DNA of 64,000 nucleotides from Millisia brevis NBRC 105863 (GCF_001552615.1 NZ_BCRN01000008.1:1-64000); one strand, 5' to 3'; positions 17,212 through 25,618 are shown, counted from the stretch's first letter. The notes: generated by a model from the letters alone, not told the origin. Made by a program: numbers and translations.

Positions 17212-18192
17212 CTACTCGGCGAAGATGCGACGCAGAGCGGGGGCGACGTCCCGGAAGGTCCGCACCGGCCGGCACCGACCGCGGCCGAGGAGGGCGAGGT
17301 CGCCGCCCAGATTGAGGTCGTGCTCACCGGACACATCGAGCAGCACGTCCAGGCGGGGCAGGGCGGCGAGCAGGGTGCGCGGATCGGGCCCGGCATTGTG
17401 CACGCAGTCGCTGAGCAGCAGAATCCGCGCCCGGCCGGGCGAGGCGCGGCCGATCAGGTCGCCGCACGTCCGCAGGGCGAACGCCACGTTGGTCAATCCC
17501 TCGGTCGGCATCGCGAGCAGGTCGTCGATCAACCGCTCCGGCTCGAGCTTCTCGCCCGGCCGCAGGATGATCGCCGCGTCCGACCAGAACGCCACGACCC
17601 CGACGGCGTCCCGGCTGAGTTCACCGGCGAGGGCGCCAACGGTCGCGGCCGCGGTCAACACCTTTTCGCCGCGGCTGGACCCCGAGACATCCACGGCCAG
17701 CACCACGGTGCGCCGCGTCCGGACCCGCCGGCGCACCAGGATGTCCTCGTCGGCCGGCAGCGGCGTGGCGGCGAGCACCTCGAGGGTGGCGTCCAGATCG
17801 ATCTCGTCCGAGTCGCCGCTCCACCGCCGGGTCACCAGGGTGCCGGACGGGCCACGCGGAGCCCGACGGCGCAGTCGAGGTGGAGCCAACAGCAGCGTGC
17901 GGGCGATCCGGTGTGCGCGGGCGCGGGCCGCCGTCTGCACCGCACGCGCGGCGTCGGCGGCCTGCACCTCGGCCGACTCGTCCGTGATCCCCGGCCCCGC
18001 GCCACCCGCCCCGGGCGGCGCGGCGCCCCGCCGCGAACGATCACTACCGGCGAGGACCAGTCCGCCCCGACCACCGGGCACGAAGAGATCCGGGCTCTCG
18101 GTCAGCTGCTTCGGCTTCCGACGCAGGGGTGCCAACCGCTGTCGACCCGTCCGCTGCTCGGACGGTCGGGTGATCGGCGAATCGGCCGCCAC
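17212..18192 (-). CDS. VWA domain protein, partner of MoxR ATPase
   Basis: This 326-residue protein has a positively charged, low-complexity N-terminal third and a von Willebrand A domain in the C-terminal half. The MIDAS metal site is DVSGS at 168-172, with a later T and the ILLLSDCVHNAG Asp as further ligands. MoxR AAA+ ATPases and VWA proteins act together as chaperones that insert metals or activate enzymes. It is 6 bp after the moxR stop codon and the last gene of a four-gene minus-strand run with two mycofactocin-type dehydrogenases, which are the likely clients or co-regulated enzymes. The client is inference. Confidence 0.88.
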   Translation of the reverse strand: MAADSPITRPSEQRTGRQRLAPLRRKPKQLTESPDLFVPGGRGGLVLAGSDRSRRGAAPPGAGGAGPGITDESAEVQAADAARAVQTAARARAHRIARTLLLAPPRLRRRAPRGPSGTLVTRRWSGDSDEIDLDATLEVLAATPLPADEDILVRRRVRTRRTVVLAVDVSGSSRGEKVLTAAATVGALAGELSRDAVGVVAFWSDAAIILRPGEKLEPERLIDDLLAMPTEGLTNVAFALRTCGDLIGRASPGRARILLLSDCVHNAGPDPRTLLAALPRLDVLLDVSGEHDLNLGGDLALLGRGRCRPVRTFRDVAPALRRIFAE

Positions 18193-18198
18193 CGATCT

Positions 18199-19176
18199 TC
18201 AACCGGGCTCCGCGGCGGCGGGGTTCAGCAGGAAGTGGTCCTGCCAGATCTCGGTCAGCACCGCCTCGGCGTTGCCGGCGGCGAGATCGTCGAGATGGAT
18301 GCGGCCGGACAGGGCGATCGTCATCGCATCCAGGAAGGTCGCGGTATAGGCCTGCGGCAGATCCCTCGGCGGCTGCTGCGCGTCGCCTCCCGGAATGGGA
18401 ATCTCGCGCATCGCGCAGAGCTGCCCGACGATCAGGGCCAGGTCGATCGCCCCGCGAACGCTGCTGCCCTGCCGGATGTCCTCCCGAACGCGGGTGGCGC
18501 GGGTGACGGCCACCGCATCGATCACCACCCGCGGGGCGGCTCCCGGCGCCCGGCGGGCGACGATCCGTTGTTCGGCGTCGACCTGCTGATAGTCGACCAC
18601 CAGCCGACACATCCGGTCGTAGACCGACGTCGACAGCCGGGTGGTGCCGACGTTGTCGTAGGGATTCATCGACGCGACCACGCGGAAACTCGGGACCGCG
18701 GTCACCACGCCGACGCGGGGGATCGTGATCACTCGCTCGGCCATCGCGGTCAGCAGGACGTCGATCGTGTCCTCGGGCGCCCGGTTGAACTCCTCGACGT
18801 ACAGGAATCCGCCGTCGCGCATCGCCTGGACCAGGGGACCCGCGACGAAGTTGTCCGCGCTGTAGTCCTCGCGCAGGACCCGGGAGGGGTTGTGGTGGCC
18901 GACCAGACGGCTCGGCGTGAGGTCGGCGTTCCCCTCGACCAGCACCAAAGGGATGCCCCAGTGGCCGGTGATCGCCCGCAGCAGGGTGCTCTTCGAGGTG
19001 CCGGGCGGCCCCTCGAGGATCAGATCGCGCCCCGCGGCGATCGCGGCGAGCACCAGATCCAGTTCGCGTTCCCGACCCACCACATCGGTACTGATCCGCC
19101 GCCGCACCGCGGCGAGATCGGTCCCGCCGCCGGCGCCGGTGCCCGTCGGCACCGACGCCGTTCGCTGATCGGTCAC
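18199..19176 (-). CDS. MoxR family AAA+ ATPase
   Basis: The 325-residue protein has the MoxR core: Walker A GPPGTSKST (56-64), a RLVGHHNP insertion, Walker B-like GFLYVEEFNRAPEDTIDVLL, sensor 1 RVVASMNPYDNVGTTRLS and the arginine-finger segment YDRMCRL. MoxR proteins work with VWA proteins to mature metal- or cofactor-dependent enzymes. Its start overlaps the stop of the upstream SDR gene by ATGA, so it is translated with it. That coupling ties the chaperone pair to mycofactocin chemistry. In many Mycobacteriales similar ATPase genes sit near NDMA-dependent alcohol dehydrogenases, which are absent here. Confidence 0.9.
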   Translation of the reverse strand: MTDQRTASVPTGTGAGGGTDLAAVRRRISTDVVGRERELDLVLAAIAAGRDLILEGPPGTSKSTLLRAITGHWGIPLVLVEGNADLTPSRLVGHHNPSRVLREDYSADNFVAGPLVQAMRDGGFLYVEEFNRAPEDTIDVLLTAMAERVITIPRVGVVTAVPSFRVVASMNPYDNVGTTRLSTSVYDRMCRLVVDYQQVDAEQRIVARRAPGAAPRVVIDAVAVTRATRVREDIRQGSSVRGAIDLALIVGQLCAMREIPIPGGDAQQPPRDLPQAYTATFLDAMTIALSGRIHLDDLAAGNAEAVLTEIWQDHFLLNPAAAEPG

Positions 19177-20027
19177 TTCACCGGCGCCGGGTTCACCCCG
19201 GTCAGCAACAGGTGTCCGGCGTCCACCGGAATGGTCACCCCGGTCACCGAGGCGGCCAGTGCCGAATTCAGGTAGAGAGCGGTATTGGCGATCACCTCGG
19301 GCGGCATGAAGGAATTCCCCTTCAGCGCGTGAAAGCCGTAGCCGCCATTGATCATGTCGTCGTAGGTGCCGCCCTCGTGCCCGGCGAACATGTCGTACGC
19401 GCCCTGCTGATTGGTCATCGGGGTGAGGATCGCGCCCGGATTGATCGAATTACATCGGACGCCGTAGGGCGCCAACTCCAGGGCGATGTTCTTCATCAGG
19501 CCGATCACCGCGTGCTTGGTGGCGACGTAGTGGGCGTAGTTGGCGCCGGGCTCCAAACCGTTGACGGACGAGGTGATCACGATCGAACCGCTCTGCTGCT
19601 CGATCATGTGCGGCGTCACCGCCTTTGCCGATCGCCAGACCCCGGTGAGGTTGACGTCGAGCATGTCCTGCCACATGCCGTCGGTCATCTCCCAGAACGG
19701 TGCCCGCGTCCAGATGCCGGCGTTGGCGATCAGGACGTCGATCGTGCCGAACTCGGCGATACCGGCGCGGACCACCTCGTCGAGTTGGTCCTGATCGCGT
19801 ACGTCGGCGTCGAAGGACAGCGCGCGGCGGTCGAGCGCTTCGACCTGAGCGACCGTTTCGGCCATGTCGTCGGCGGTGGCGAGGGGGTAGTCCACCGAAT
19901 CGAGGGTGGTGGTGATGTCGAGCAGGATGACGTCGGCACCTTCACGCGCGGAGGTGACCGCGTGTGCGCGGCCCTGGCCGCGGGCTCCGCCGGTGATCAG
20001 AACGGTCTTGCCGTCGAGTAGACCCAT
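19173..20027 (-). CDS. Mycofactocin-coupled SDR family oxidoreductase (1)
   Basis: The 284-residue enzyme is a short-chain dehydrogenase with TGGARGQGRAHA as NAD motif, NAG in IANAGIW, a Ser in ITSSVNG and YxxxK as YVATK. After the second strand it carries the extra DITTTLDSVDYPLATADDMAETV segment (about 36-60), the insertion that marks the mycofactocin-dependent SDR group, which keeps NAD bound and passes electrons to mycofactocin. The substrate is unknown; alcohols or steroid/terpenoid alcohols are typical of the group. It is 63 bp after a second SDR of the same group and overlaps moxR by 4 bp. Confidence 0.9.
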   Translation of the reverse strand: MGLLDGKTVLITGGARGQGRAHAVTSAREGADVILLDITTTLDSVDYPLATADDMAETVAQVEALDRRALSFDADVRDQDQLDEVVRAGIAEFGTIDVLIANAGIWTRAPFWEMTDGMWQDMLDVNLTGVWRSAKAVTPHMIEQQSGSIVITSSVNGLEPGANYAHYVATKHAVIGLMKNIALELAPYGVRCNSINPGAILTPMTNQQGAYDMFAGHEGGTYDDMINGGYGFHALKGNSFMPPEVIANTALYLNSALAASVTGVTIPVDAGHLLLTGVNPAPVK

Positions 20028-20090
20028 GATTGTGCTCCAAGAAGTGAAAAGGGTTGTCGTGCAGAGGTGATGAGCCGATTCCGGCTCGAT

Positions 20091-20918
20091 TCAGAGGCGT
20101 CCGCCGGCGTCGACGATATGCGTCGTTCCGGTGACGTAGCGGCCGTCGTCGGAGACGAGGTAGAGCACCGCGTTCGAGATGTCCTCCGGCTGCGTCATCG
20201 AGATCGGCAGCCGATTGAGGGTGCGCGCCGCCTCCTCGAAGTCCGCACGGGTCGGGCTGTCGAGGTCGGGGCGGAAGAGTCGATAGGTGGAGTCGTTGAG
20301 GATCATCTCGGTGGCGACCGTCGTCGGGTGCACGGTATTGACCCGAATGCTCTGTGGTGCAAGCTCGATCGTCAGGACCTGCATCATGCCGACCAGGCCC
20401 GCCTTCGCGGCGGAGTAGTGCGCGATATTGGCGTTGGCGTGCATCGCGGCCAGCGAACTGGTGATCACCACCGATCCGCCTCGGCCGCCGGCGACGATAT
20501 GCGGCGCGGCGGCCCGAATCGTCTTCCAGACCCCGGTCAGGTTGATGTCGATCATCGTCTGCCAGGTGGTCTCGTCCATCTCCAGCGCGGGAGACATCGA
20601 GTTGATGCCCGCATTGGCCAGGACGATGTCGATGCGCCCGAGTTGTGACGCACCGTCGTCGGCGATCCGGGTCAGCGCGGCCAGATCCCGAACGTCGGCC
20701 TCCGCAGCGATGATTCGGCGATCGAGGGCCTCGACGGCGCGCACCGTCTCGTCCATATCGCCCGGGCGTGCGGTCGGGTAGGGGACGGTGTCGATCTGTT
20801 CGCTGACATCGACGGCGATGATGTCCGCGCCCTCGCGGGCGAGGGTGATGGCGTGACTGCGGCCCTGACCGCGGGCCGCGCCGGTGATGAAGGCGACTTT
20901 GCCTTCCAACTTGCCCAT
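20091..20918 (-). CDS. Mycofactocin-coupled SDR family oxidoreductase (2)
   Basis: The second SDR, 275 residues, has TGAARGQGRSHA, NAGIN, ITSSLAAM and YSAAK, and the same group insertion (DVSEQIDTVPYPTARPGDMDETV). The group is known to depend on the peptide-derived redox cofactor mycofactocin. A plausible GGAG region (AAGGAGATACGC) precedes ATG 20918. It is the first gene of the minus-strand operon and lies opposite the MftR-like regulator, so the palindrome at 20967-20985 probably controls it. Confidence 0.9.
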   Translation of the reverse strand: MGKLEGKVAFITGAARGQGRSHAITLAREGADIIAVDVSEQIDTVPYPTARPGDMDETVRAVEALDRRIIAAEADVRDLAALTRIADDGASQLGRIDIVLANAGINSMSPALEMDETTWQTMIDINLTGVWKTIRAAAPHIVAGGRGGSVVITSSLAAMHANANIAHYSAAKAGLVGMMQVLTIELAPQSIRVNTVHPTTVATEMILNDSTYRLFRPDLDSPTRADFEEAARTLNRLPISMTQPEDISNAVLYLVSDDGRYVTGTTHIVDAGGRL

Positions 20919-20966
20919 GGTGCGTATCTCCTTGCCGATCCTGTGATCCAGATCTCAGGGCGAGGA

Positions 20967-20985
20967 TATGTCACTCAGTGACATA
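20967..20985. promoter_or_regulatory. Perfect 19-bp palindrome, probable operator of the MftR-like regulator
   Basis: TATGTCACT-C-AGTGACATA is an exact inverted repeat midway between the SDR start at 20918 and the regulator gene. Its shape fits a TetR-type dimer site. It also contains an in-frame ATG (20968) that I reject as the regulator's start. Confidence 0.8.
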
Positions 20986-21027
20986 ACGCCAGGGCTTCGT
21001 GGTCGACCCCGTCGGGACGGGAGCATG

Positions 21028-21666
21028 ATGGACGCCATGGCCGAGCCATCCGAGTCCGCGCAGCAGGTCGATGCCGACGTGGTCGCGATCGATCGCGGCG
21101 GCCGCCCGGCGACCACCAGTGCGCACGAACTGGCCGCGCATGCCCAACGGCTCTTTGTCGCCAACGGATTCGACAACACCTCGGTCGAGGACATCGCTGC
21201 CGCCGCGGGCGTCAGCCGACGGACGTTCTTCCGGTACTTCCCCACCAAGGCCGATGTGGTGTGGGTGGAGTCCGACGCCGAGTTCGAGGTCTTCCGGGAA
21301 CTGCTCGAGCGATCGGAGCGAGGGATCCCACCCGCCGAGACGGTGACCGCGGCGTTCATCGCGGCACTCGATCACGGCCGCGATCAGGACGAGTGGGCGC
21401 GCCATCGAGCGGAGTTGATCATGTCGGTGCCGGCGGTCCAGGCGCGCGCCAACCTCGTCTACCGGCAGTGGCGAGCGGAGATGCGGAGATTCGTGGCCGA
21501 TCGACTGGGGATGGCGCAGGACGACCGATACCCGGTGGCGGTGGCCCACGCTGTCACCGCGGCGTCGGTTGCCGCCCATGAGCATTGGCTTTCGCGGTCG
21601 GACCTGACGATGCGCGACTGTCTGCGGGGCATGTTCGACCTGATGGTCCCGCCGTACACCCCCTGA
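21028..21666 (+). CDS. mftR: TetR family regulator, MftR-like
   Basis: The protein (about 212 residues) matches the mycofactocin-system regulator MftR: GRPATTSAHELAAHAQRLFVANGFDNTSVEDIAAAAGVSRRTFFRYFPTKADVVW is its helix-turn-helix region. The C-terminal domain would bind an acyl-CoA-type ligand in the known family member. ATG 21028 has GGGAG 4 nt upstream; 21025 and 21037 are alternatives. The open frame runs back to 20968 but that start is inside the operator palindrome. The mftA-F biosynthetic genes are not in this window. The assignment to MftR rests on resemblance and on the two mycofactocin SDRs across the promoter. Confidence 0.75.
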   Translation: MDAMAEPSESAQQVDADVVAIDRGGRPATTSAHELAAHAQRLFVANGFDNTSVEDIAAAAGVSRRTFFRYFPTKADVVWVESDAEFEVFRELLERSERGIPPAETVTAAFIAALDHGRDQDEWARHRAELIMSVPAVQARANLVYRQWRAEMRRFVADRLGMAQDDRYPVAVAHAVTAASVAAHEHWLSRSDLTMRDCLRGMFDLMVPPYTP

Positions 21667-21670
21667 ACGA

Positions 21671-21741
21671 GCACAGGACGTGTGGAAGAGATGAGCCGAG
21701 GAGCCATTCTCCTCGGTGTCGCTCTCCCGCACGTCCTGTGC
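21671..21741. terminator. Long nested hairpin between convergent mftR-like and SufB-like genes
   Basis: GCACAGGACGTG (21671-21682) pairs with CACGTCCTGTGC (21730-21741); the arms continue imperfectly. Inside them CCGAGGAG and CTCCTCGG pair across CCATT. There is no T-run, but the position between two stop codons suits a bidirectional terminator. Confidence 0.6.
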
Positions 21742-21758
21742 AACGCCGCGTGTGGGGA

Positions 21759-22901
21759 CTACATCTTCTCGGCGCCGCGGGCGGCCTCGATCAGGCGCTC
21801 GACGGTCTCGCGGACCGACGCGGGGATGCGGTCGTCACCGAAGTTGAGGAAGCCCTGCACGATCAGGTCGCGCGCGGAGTCCTCGTCCATCCCGGTCGCC
21901 ATCAGGTAGTCGAGCCGCTCGTTGTCGACCATGCCCACCGATGCCTCGTGCGAGAGCTGGGCGCGGTCGACCTTCGCGTCGAGGGCCGGCACCGACTCGA
22001 GCCGCCCGGTATCGCGCAGCATCAGGCCGTCACACTCCAGGAAGCCGCGCACCCCGGGGGCCGAGCCGACCAGCACGCTGTCGTTGCGGATGACGCCGCC
22101 GTCGGACACCATGCGGGCGACCTGCTCGGTGCGCGCGCCCTCGGCCACCAGGTCGACCACCGACCGGATGATCCGCTCGGTGCCCTCCGGCGCGAGCACG
22201 ATCGAGTGATCGATACACGAGGCGTTCGCCCCGACCTCGACCAACGAGTCGTCCACCTGCTTGCGCAGCCCGGACACCGCCACGGAGACGGTGTTCAACG
22301 AGGCCCCGGCGGCAACGCGGGTGCGATTGTAGGTGTGCACCTTCATATTGCGTCCCCACCGGTCGACGCTGATCGACCGCACCTGTGCGCCCTCGCCGAC
22401 GTAGGTCTCGGACACCGAGACGTGGTGTCCGCGAGTCAATCCCGGCGCGACCGCCGAGCCGCTGACGGTATCGATGATCGACCCGGCGCCGTAGACGGTG
22501 ATGTCGTGCACGAACTGACGCTCCTGCGGAACGGTCATCACGGTGAAGGACTGCGCCGGCAACTCGACGTGCGCGCCGTCCTTGACCCAGGTGAAGGTGC
22601 CCAGCGGGGTGCGGGTGGACTCGAACGCCCGGCGCAGGGTCTCGTCCTGCTCCGGGTCGATCAACCCGAACACCAGGTCCTGCACCCAGGGGTAGGTGAC
22701 CAGCGCGTCGGCCAGCGGCATGACGACGAGATCGTCATCGGTGGTCGAGATCTGCTGGAAGCCCTGGTCGACGAGAATGCTGGTCGCCGAACGGGTTTCG
22801 TGGCTCTCCCAGCCGACGGCGGCGAGCAGGTCCGCGGTGGCGGCGCCGTTGCCGAGAGTGTCGGCCTGGCCCATGCCGGGACGGTGGGTGATGGTGGTCA
22901 T
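21759..22901 (-). CDS. SufB/SufD family protein of a minimal SUF-like (SMS) pair
   Basis: This 380-residue beta-helix protein belongs to the SufBD scaffold family of iron-sulfur cluster assembly. Family marks are GASLNTVSVAVSG, ECDGLMLRDTGRLESVPALDA and ARLSHEASVGMV-like AQLSHEASVGMVDNERLDYLMATGMDEDSARDLIVQGF. Its length and motif set resemble the shorter archaeal-type SufB rather than SufB or SufD of the six-gene operon: Cys in ECDGL is a candidate cluster ligand. Only a SufC-like ATPase precedes it, so the two may form a C2B2-type scaffold on their own. Role in this host is inferred. Confidence 0.8.
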   Translation of the reverse strand: MTTITHRPGMGQADTLGNGAATADLLAAVGWESHETRSATSILVDQGFQQISTTDDDLVVMPLADALVTYPWVQDLVFGLIDPEQDETLRRAFESTRTPLGTFTWVKDGAHVELPAQSFTVMTVPQERQFVHDITVYGAGSIIDTVSGSAVAPGLTRGHHVSVSETYVGEGAQVRSISVDRWGRNMKVHTYNRTRVAAGASLNTVSVAVSGLRKQVDDSLVEVGANASCIDHSIVLAPEGTERIIRSVVDLVAEGARTEQVARMVSDGGVIRNDSVLVGSAPGVRGFLECDGLMLRDTGRLESVPALDAKVDRAQLSHEASVGMVDNERLDYLMATGMDEDSARDLIVQGFLNFGDDRIPASVRETVERLIEAARGAEKM

Positions 22902-22964
22902 GACGAATGTCCTTTCGAGTCCTGTTAGGGCCCTTCGGGGGCTCCGATGCGGCCGACGCGAACG

Positions 22965-23747
22965 TCAGGCCGCGCGGTAGCCGTTGCGGCGGATCGAGTC
23001 GAGCATCTCGCGCGGGTCACCCGACGCGACGATCCGACCGTCGACCAGCAGGTGGGCGATATCGGCCTGCAGCGAGTCCAGGATGAACCCGGTATGGGTG
23101 ATCACCAGGGCGCCGCGGGGCTGCCCGGAACGATCCGGCTCGGAGAGCAGCCGGTTGACCGCATCGCCGACGACGCCGACGTGCTGCAGGTCGACACCGG
23201 ACTCCGGCTCGTCGAGCAGGCATAGCGACGGGCCCTGCAGGGCCAGCTTCAGCACCTCCCAGCGCTTGGCCTCACCGCCGGAGAAGCCGGCGTTGACGTC
23301 GCGCTCGAGCAGATGCGTCAGCCCGAGATCGCTTGCTGCCGAGGAGAGTGCGGCCTTCGCGCGGATCGCGTGGGCGAACCGTTCGACGCTGACCCCCTTG
23401 AGGTGCGGCGGCCGCTGGAAGGCCATCCCCACCCCGGCACGGGCCCGTTCGTCGACGGTCATCTCGGCGATATCCCGGCCCGCCAGGCGGGCGGTGCCGG
23501 AGACGATGCGGAACGGGTGGATGCCCATGACGCCGCCGAGCAGGGTCGACTTTCCGGAACCGTTCGGGCCCAAAAGGATATGGCATTCGCCGGGGCGAAT
23601 GGTCAGGGAGATGTCGCGGCAGATCAACGTGTCGCCGGCGGCGATATCCACGCCCGACAATTCGAGCAACGGTGCCGATGCGTCCACCTCCCCGGAAGGA
23701 AGGGGGGCCGTTGTGGTGGTCCCTGCTGCCGGGTTTTCTGCCGACAT
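22965..23747 (-). CDS. SufC-like ATPase of a minimal SUF-like (SMS) pair
   Basis: The 260-residue ABC-type ATPase has SufC features: Walker A GPNGSGKST, FQRPPHLKGV in the Q-loop, the signature FSGGEAKRWEVLKLAL, Walker B LCLLDEPESGVDLQHV and the switch His in VITHTGFIL. SufC energises cluster assembly on SufB. The first ~25 residues are low complexity. AAAGGAG lies before ATG 23747. 63 bp separate it from the SufB-like gene. No SufE, SufS, SufU or regulator gene is adjacent, which is the reason for calling it a minimal pair. Confidence 0.85.
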   Translation of the reverse strand: MSAENPAAGTTTTAPLPSGEVDASAPLLELSGVDIAAGDTLICRDISLTIRPGECHILLGPNGSGKSTLLGGVMGIHPFRIVSGTARLAGRDIAEMTVDERARAGVGMAFQRPPHLKGVSVERFAHAIRAKAALSSAASDLGLTHLLERDVNAGFSGGEAKRWEVLKLALQGPSLCLLDEPESGVDLQHVGVVGDAVNRLLSEPDRSGQPRGALVITHTGFILDSLQADIAHLLVDGRIVASGDPREMLDSIRRNGYRAA

Positions 23748-23850
23748 GACAACTCCTTTCGGGGAAGATGCTCCGTTGCATCTCCACTCATTTCCACTCT
23801 ATTCCTGTCCGCCTGGCGTGACCGGCACTCGAGATCAATCCCACCCCGCC

Positions 23851-23876
23851 CCCGGGTGGAGACCCCACCACCCGGG
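23851..23876. promoter_or_regulatory. 9-bp inverted repeat upstream of the SufC-like gene
   Basis: CCCGGGTGG (23851-23859) and CCACCCGGG (23868-23876) are exact inverted arms with an 8-nt spacer, about 104 bp upstream of the SufC-like start. It may be an operator or leader hairpin; no family assigns it. Confidence 0.4.
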
Positions 23877-24033
23877 CATTCCTGCTAGAATTGTCTGCAA
23901 TTCGTCGTATGTCGCGTCTTCGACGAGAGGCGATCGCATTCCCTTCCCGTAAGTCCGGAACACTTCTCCGGAATCCGGAAATATGTTTACTTTTCAATAG
24001 TGTTCGCGTGCCGGCTGCTGCTTGACTGACCCC

Positions 24034-24483
24034 ATGGAATCGGTGACCCGGCAGGTGATCGTGGATGGAGCGAACGTGGTGGGTTCGCGGCCGGACGGAT
24101 GGTGGCGCGATCGTGGTGGAGCAGCCCGGAGATTGGCGGACCATCTGATCGCGGTTGTGCGGGACGAGCCCTCCGCGCTCGCCGGTATAGGCGGCGACGG
24201 AGGTGGCGACGACCCCATGGTTCACCTGGTACTCGAGGGTGTTGCGGCCCGCGCCGACGGGATTTCCGACGACGGTCGGTTGCGTATCGTGCGAGCCCCC
24301 GCCGACGGTGATGCCACGATCGTCGAACTGGCCGAACGGCTTCGACGCGAGAGTCCCGATGATGTCGACGTCGTCGTGGTCACCGCCGACCGCGAACTGC
24401 GCTCCCGCGTCGAAGCGGTCGGCGCGCGGCCGGTGGGCCCCGGCTCGCTGCTGGCGCTGTGGAGCACCGAGTCCCGCGGGTAG
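24034..24483 (+). CDS. NYN/PIN-like small protein
   Basis: The 149-residue protein opens with VIVDGANVVGSRPDGWWRDRGGAARRL, the Asp-Gly-Ala-Asn start shared by NYN-type (PIN-like) nuclease domains, and ends with a DVDVVVVTADRELRSRVEAVGA strand-helix that carries the second Asp cluster. Homologues in mycobacteria carry misleading pyrophosphohydrolase names. ATG 24034 is chosen; a TTG at 24022 is also in frame. The gene stands alone between the SufC-like promoter region and the CPBP gene. RNA cleavage is a guess from the fold only. Confidence 0.6.
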   Translation: MESVTRQVIVDGANVVGSRPDGWWRDRGGAARRLADHLIAVVRDEPSALAGIGGDGGGDDPMVHLVLEGVAARADGISDDGRLRIVRAPADGDATIVELAERLRRESPDDVDVVVVTADRELRSRVEAVGARPVGPGSLLALWSTESRG

Positions 24484-24518
24484 CCCGCACCGGCCGGTCG
24501 GCCTGACACAATGCTCTG

Positions 24519-25568
24519 ATGGCCAACGATCCGCAGAACATCGAACCGTCGGCATACCCACCGTCGCAGCCGTTTCCGTCGCAACCGCCGCGTACCGGAG
24601 TCCACTACGGACCTCCCGCGGGCTGGGCGAGCGGCGGTCACCCGCCACCGAGTGCCGCGCCGGCACCGGTGACGCTGCCGGCCGGCGTCGAGTACCACCG
24701 TGTGTACGCCGCTCGGAAACCGGGAATCGGGCGGGGTATCGCGGCGCTCGTTCTGCTGTTCGCCGGCATGCTGATCATCGGGATGATCATCGGCATCGGG
24801 GGCGCCGGCATCGACGCGGTACTGGGCAACGACAGCGTGCTGCTCGGCGGCGCGGGGTACACCCCCGCACTGCACGCCGCGTCCCTGCTCGGCATCGCCG
24901 TGATCCTGCCCTGGGCGATGGTGATTCAACTATGGCTCTACCGTGTTCCCGCCGCCTCGCTGCACTCGGTGCTGTCGGTCTTCCGCTGGGAGATCTTCGG
25001 CCGCTGCCTGGCGGTGGTTGTCCCGCTGTGGACGGTCGGGCTGGCCGTCGTCACCGCCCTGACGCCGACGGACAGCATCCCCTGGAGCGTCGCCGACCTG
25101 ATCGCCCTCTTCGTGGTGACCGTCCTGCTGACACCGCTGCAGGCGGCCGCCGAGGAGTACGGATTCCGCGGGCTCGCCTTCCGGGTCGGCGGTGGCTGGG
25201 GGCGCACTCCGGCGGTGGGCCTGGTCATCGGCGTGCTGCTGTCGAGCGTGCTGTTCACGGTGTCGCATCTGGCCCTCGACCCGTGGCTCAACCTGTACTA
25301 CTTCATCTTCGGTGCCACCCTGTGCCTGATCACCTGGCGCAGCGGCGGGCTCGAGATCGCCGTCGTGATCCACGCGGTCAACAACACGCTCGCCTTTCTG
25401 CTCGCGTTGGTGCTGTGGGCCGACTTCGCCGCGGGATGGGACCGCTCCGTCGGCACGGGTTCACCGCTGGTCCTGGTGTTGTGCGCCCTGCTGATCGGCG
25501 TCTGCGCGATCGTCTGGAGGATCACCCGAAGGTCGGGCCCGGGCCGCACTCCGGTGCCCGCCGGGTAG
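24519..25568 (+). CDS. CPBP family intramembrane metalloprotease
   Basis: The 349-residue protein has a Pro-rich cytoplasmic N-terminus (about 1-65) and eight or so membrane helices. The three CPBP (Abi/Rce1) motifs are present in order: EEYGFRG (EExxxR), FTVSH (FxxxH) and HAVNN (HxxxN), which together bind the catalytic metal. Family members cleave prenylated or bacteriocin-like membrane substrates or protect against them. A CACAAT hexamer six bases before ATG is a weak leaderless match. Substrate unknown. Confidence 0.88.
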   Translation: MANDPQNIEPSAYPPSQPFPSQPPRTGVHYGPPAGWASGGHPPPSAAPAPVTLPAGVEYHRVYAARKPGIGRGIAALVLLFAGMLIIGMIIGIGGAGIDAVLGNDSVLLGGAGYTPALHAASLLGIAVILPWAMVIQLWLYRVPAASLHSVLSVFRWEIFGRCLAVVVPLWTVGLAVVTALTPTDSIPWSVADLIALFVVTVLLTPLQAAAEEYGFRGLAFRVGGGWGRTPAVGLVIGVLLSSVLFTVSHLALDPWLNLYYFIFGATLCLITWRSGGLEIAVVIHAVNNTLAFLLALVLWADFAAGWDRSVGTGSPLVLVLCALLIGVCAIVWRITRRSGPGRTPVPAG

Positions 25569-25612
25569 ACGGCCGATTCGCGGCGTAACCGGCGACGGAA
25601 GACCGCGCTACC

Positions 25613-25618
25613 TATGCT
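25613..25618 (+). promoter_or_regulatory. -10 element TATGCT, leaderless layout
   Basis: TATGCT, six bases, then ATG 25625 of the Nudix gene. Confidence 0.65.

Noticed and set aside
20968-21027. ATG 20968 as the start of the MftR-like regulator
   Set aside because: It lies inside the operator palindrome, has no ribosome site and adds 20 residues without similarity to the family.
21682-21909. 75-residue frame next to mftR considered as a mycofactocin precursor (MftA)
   Set aside because: MftA ends in a conserved DGMCGVY-type tail. This frame lacks it, reads through the hairpin and is antisense to the SufB-like gene.
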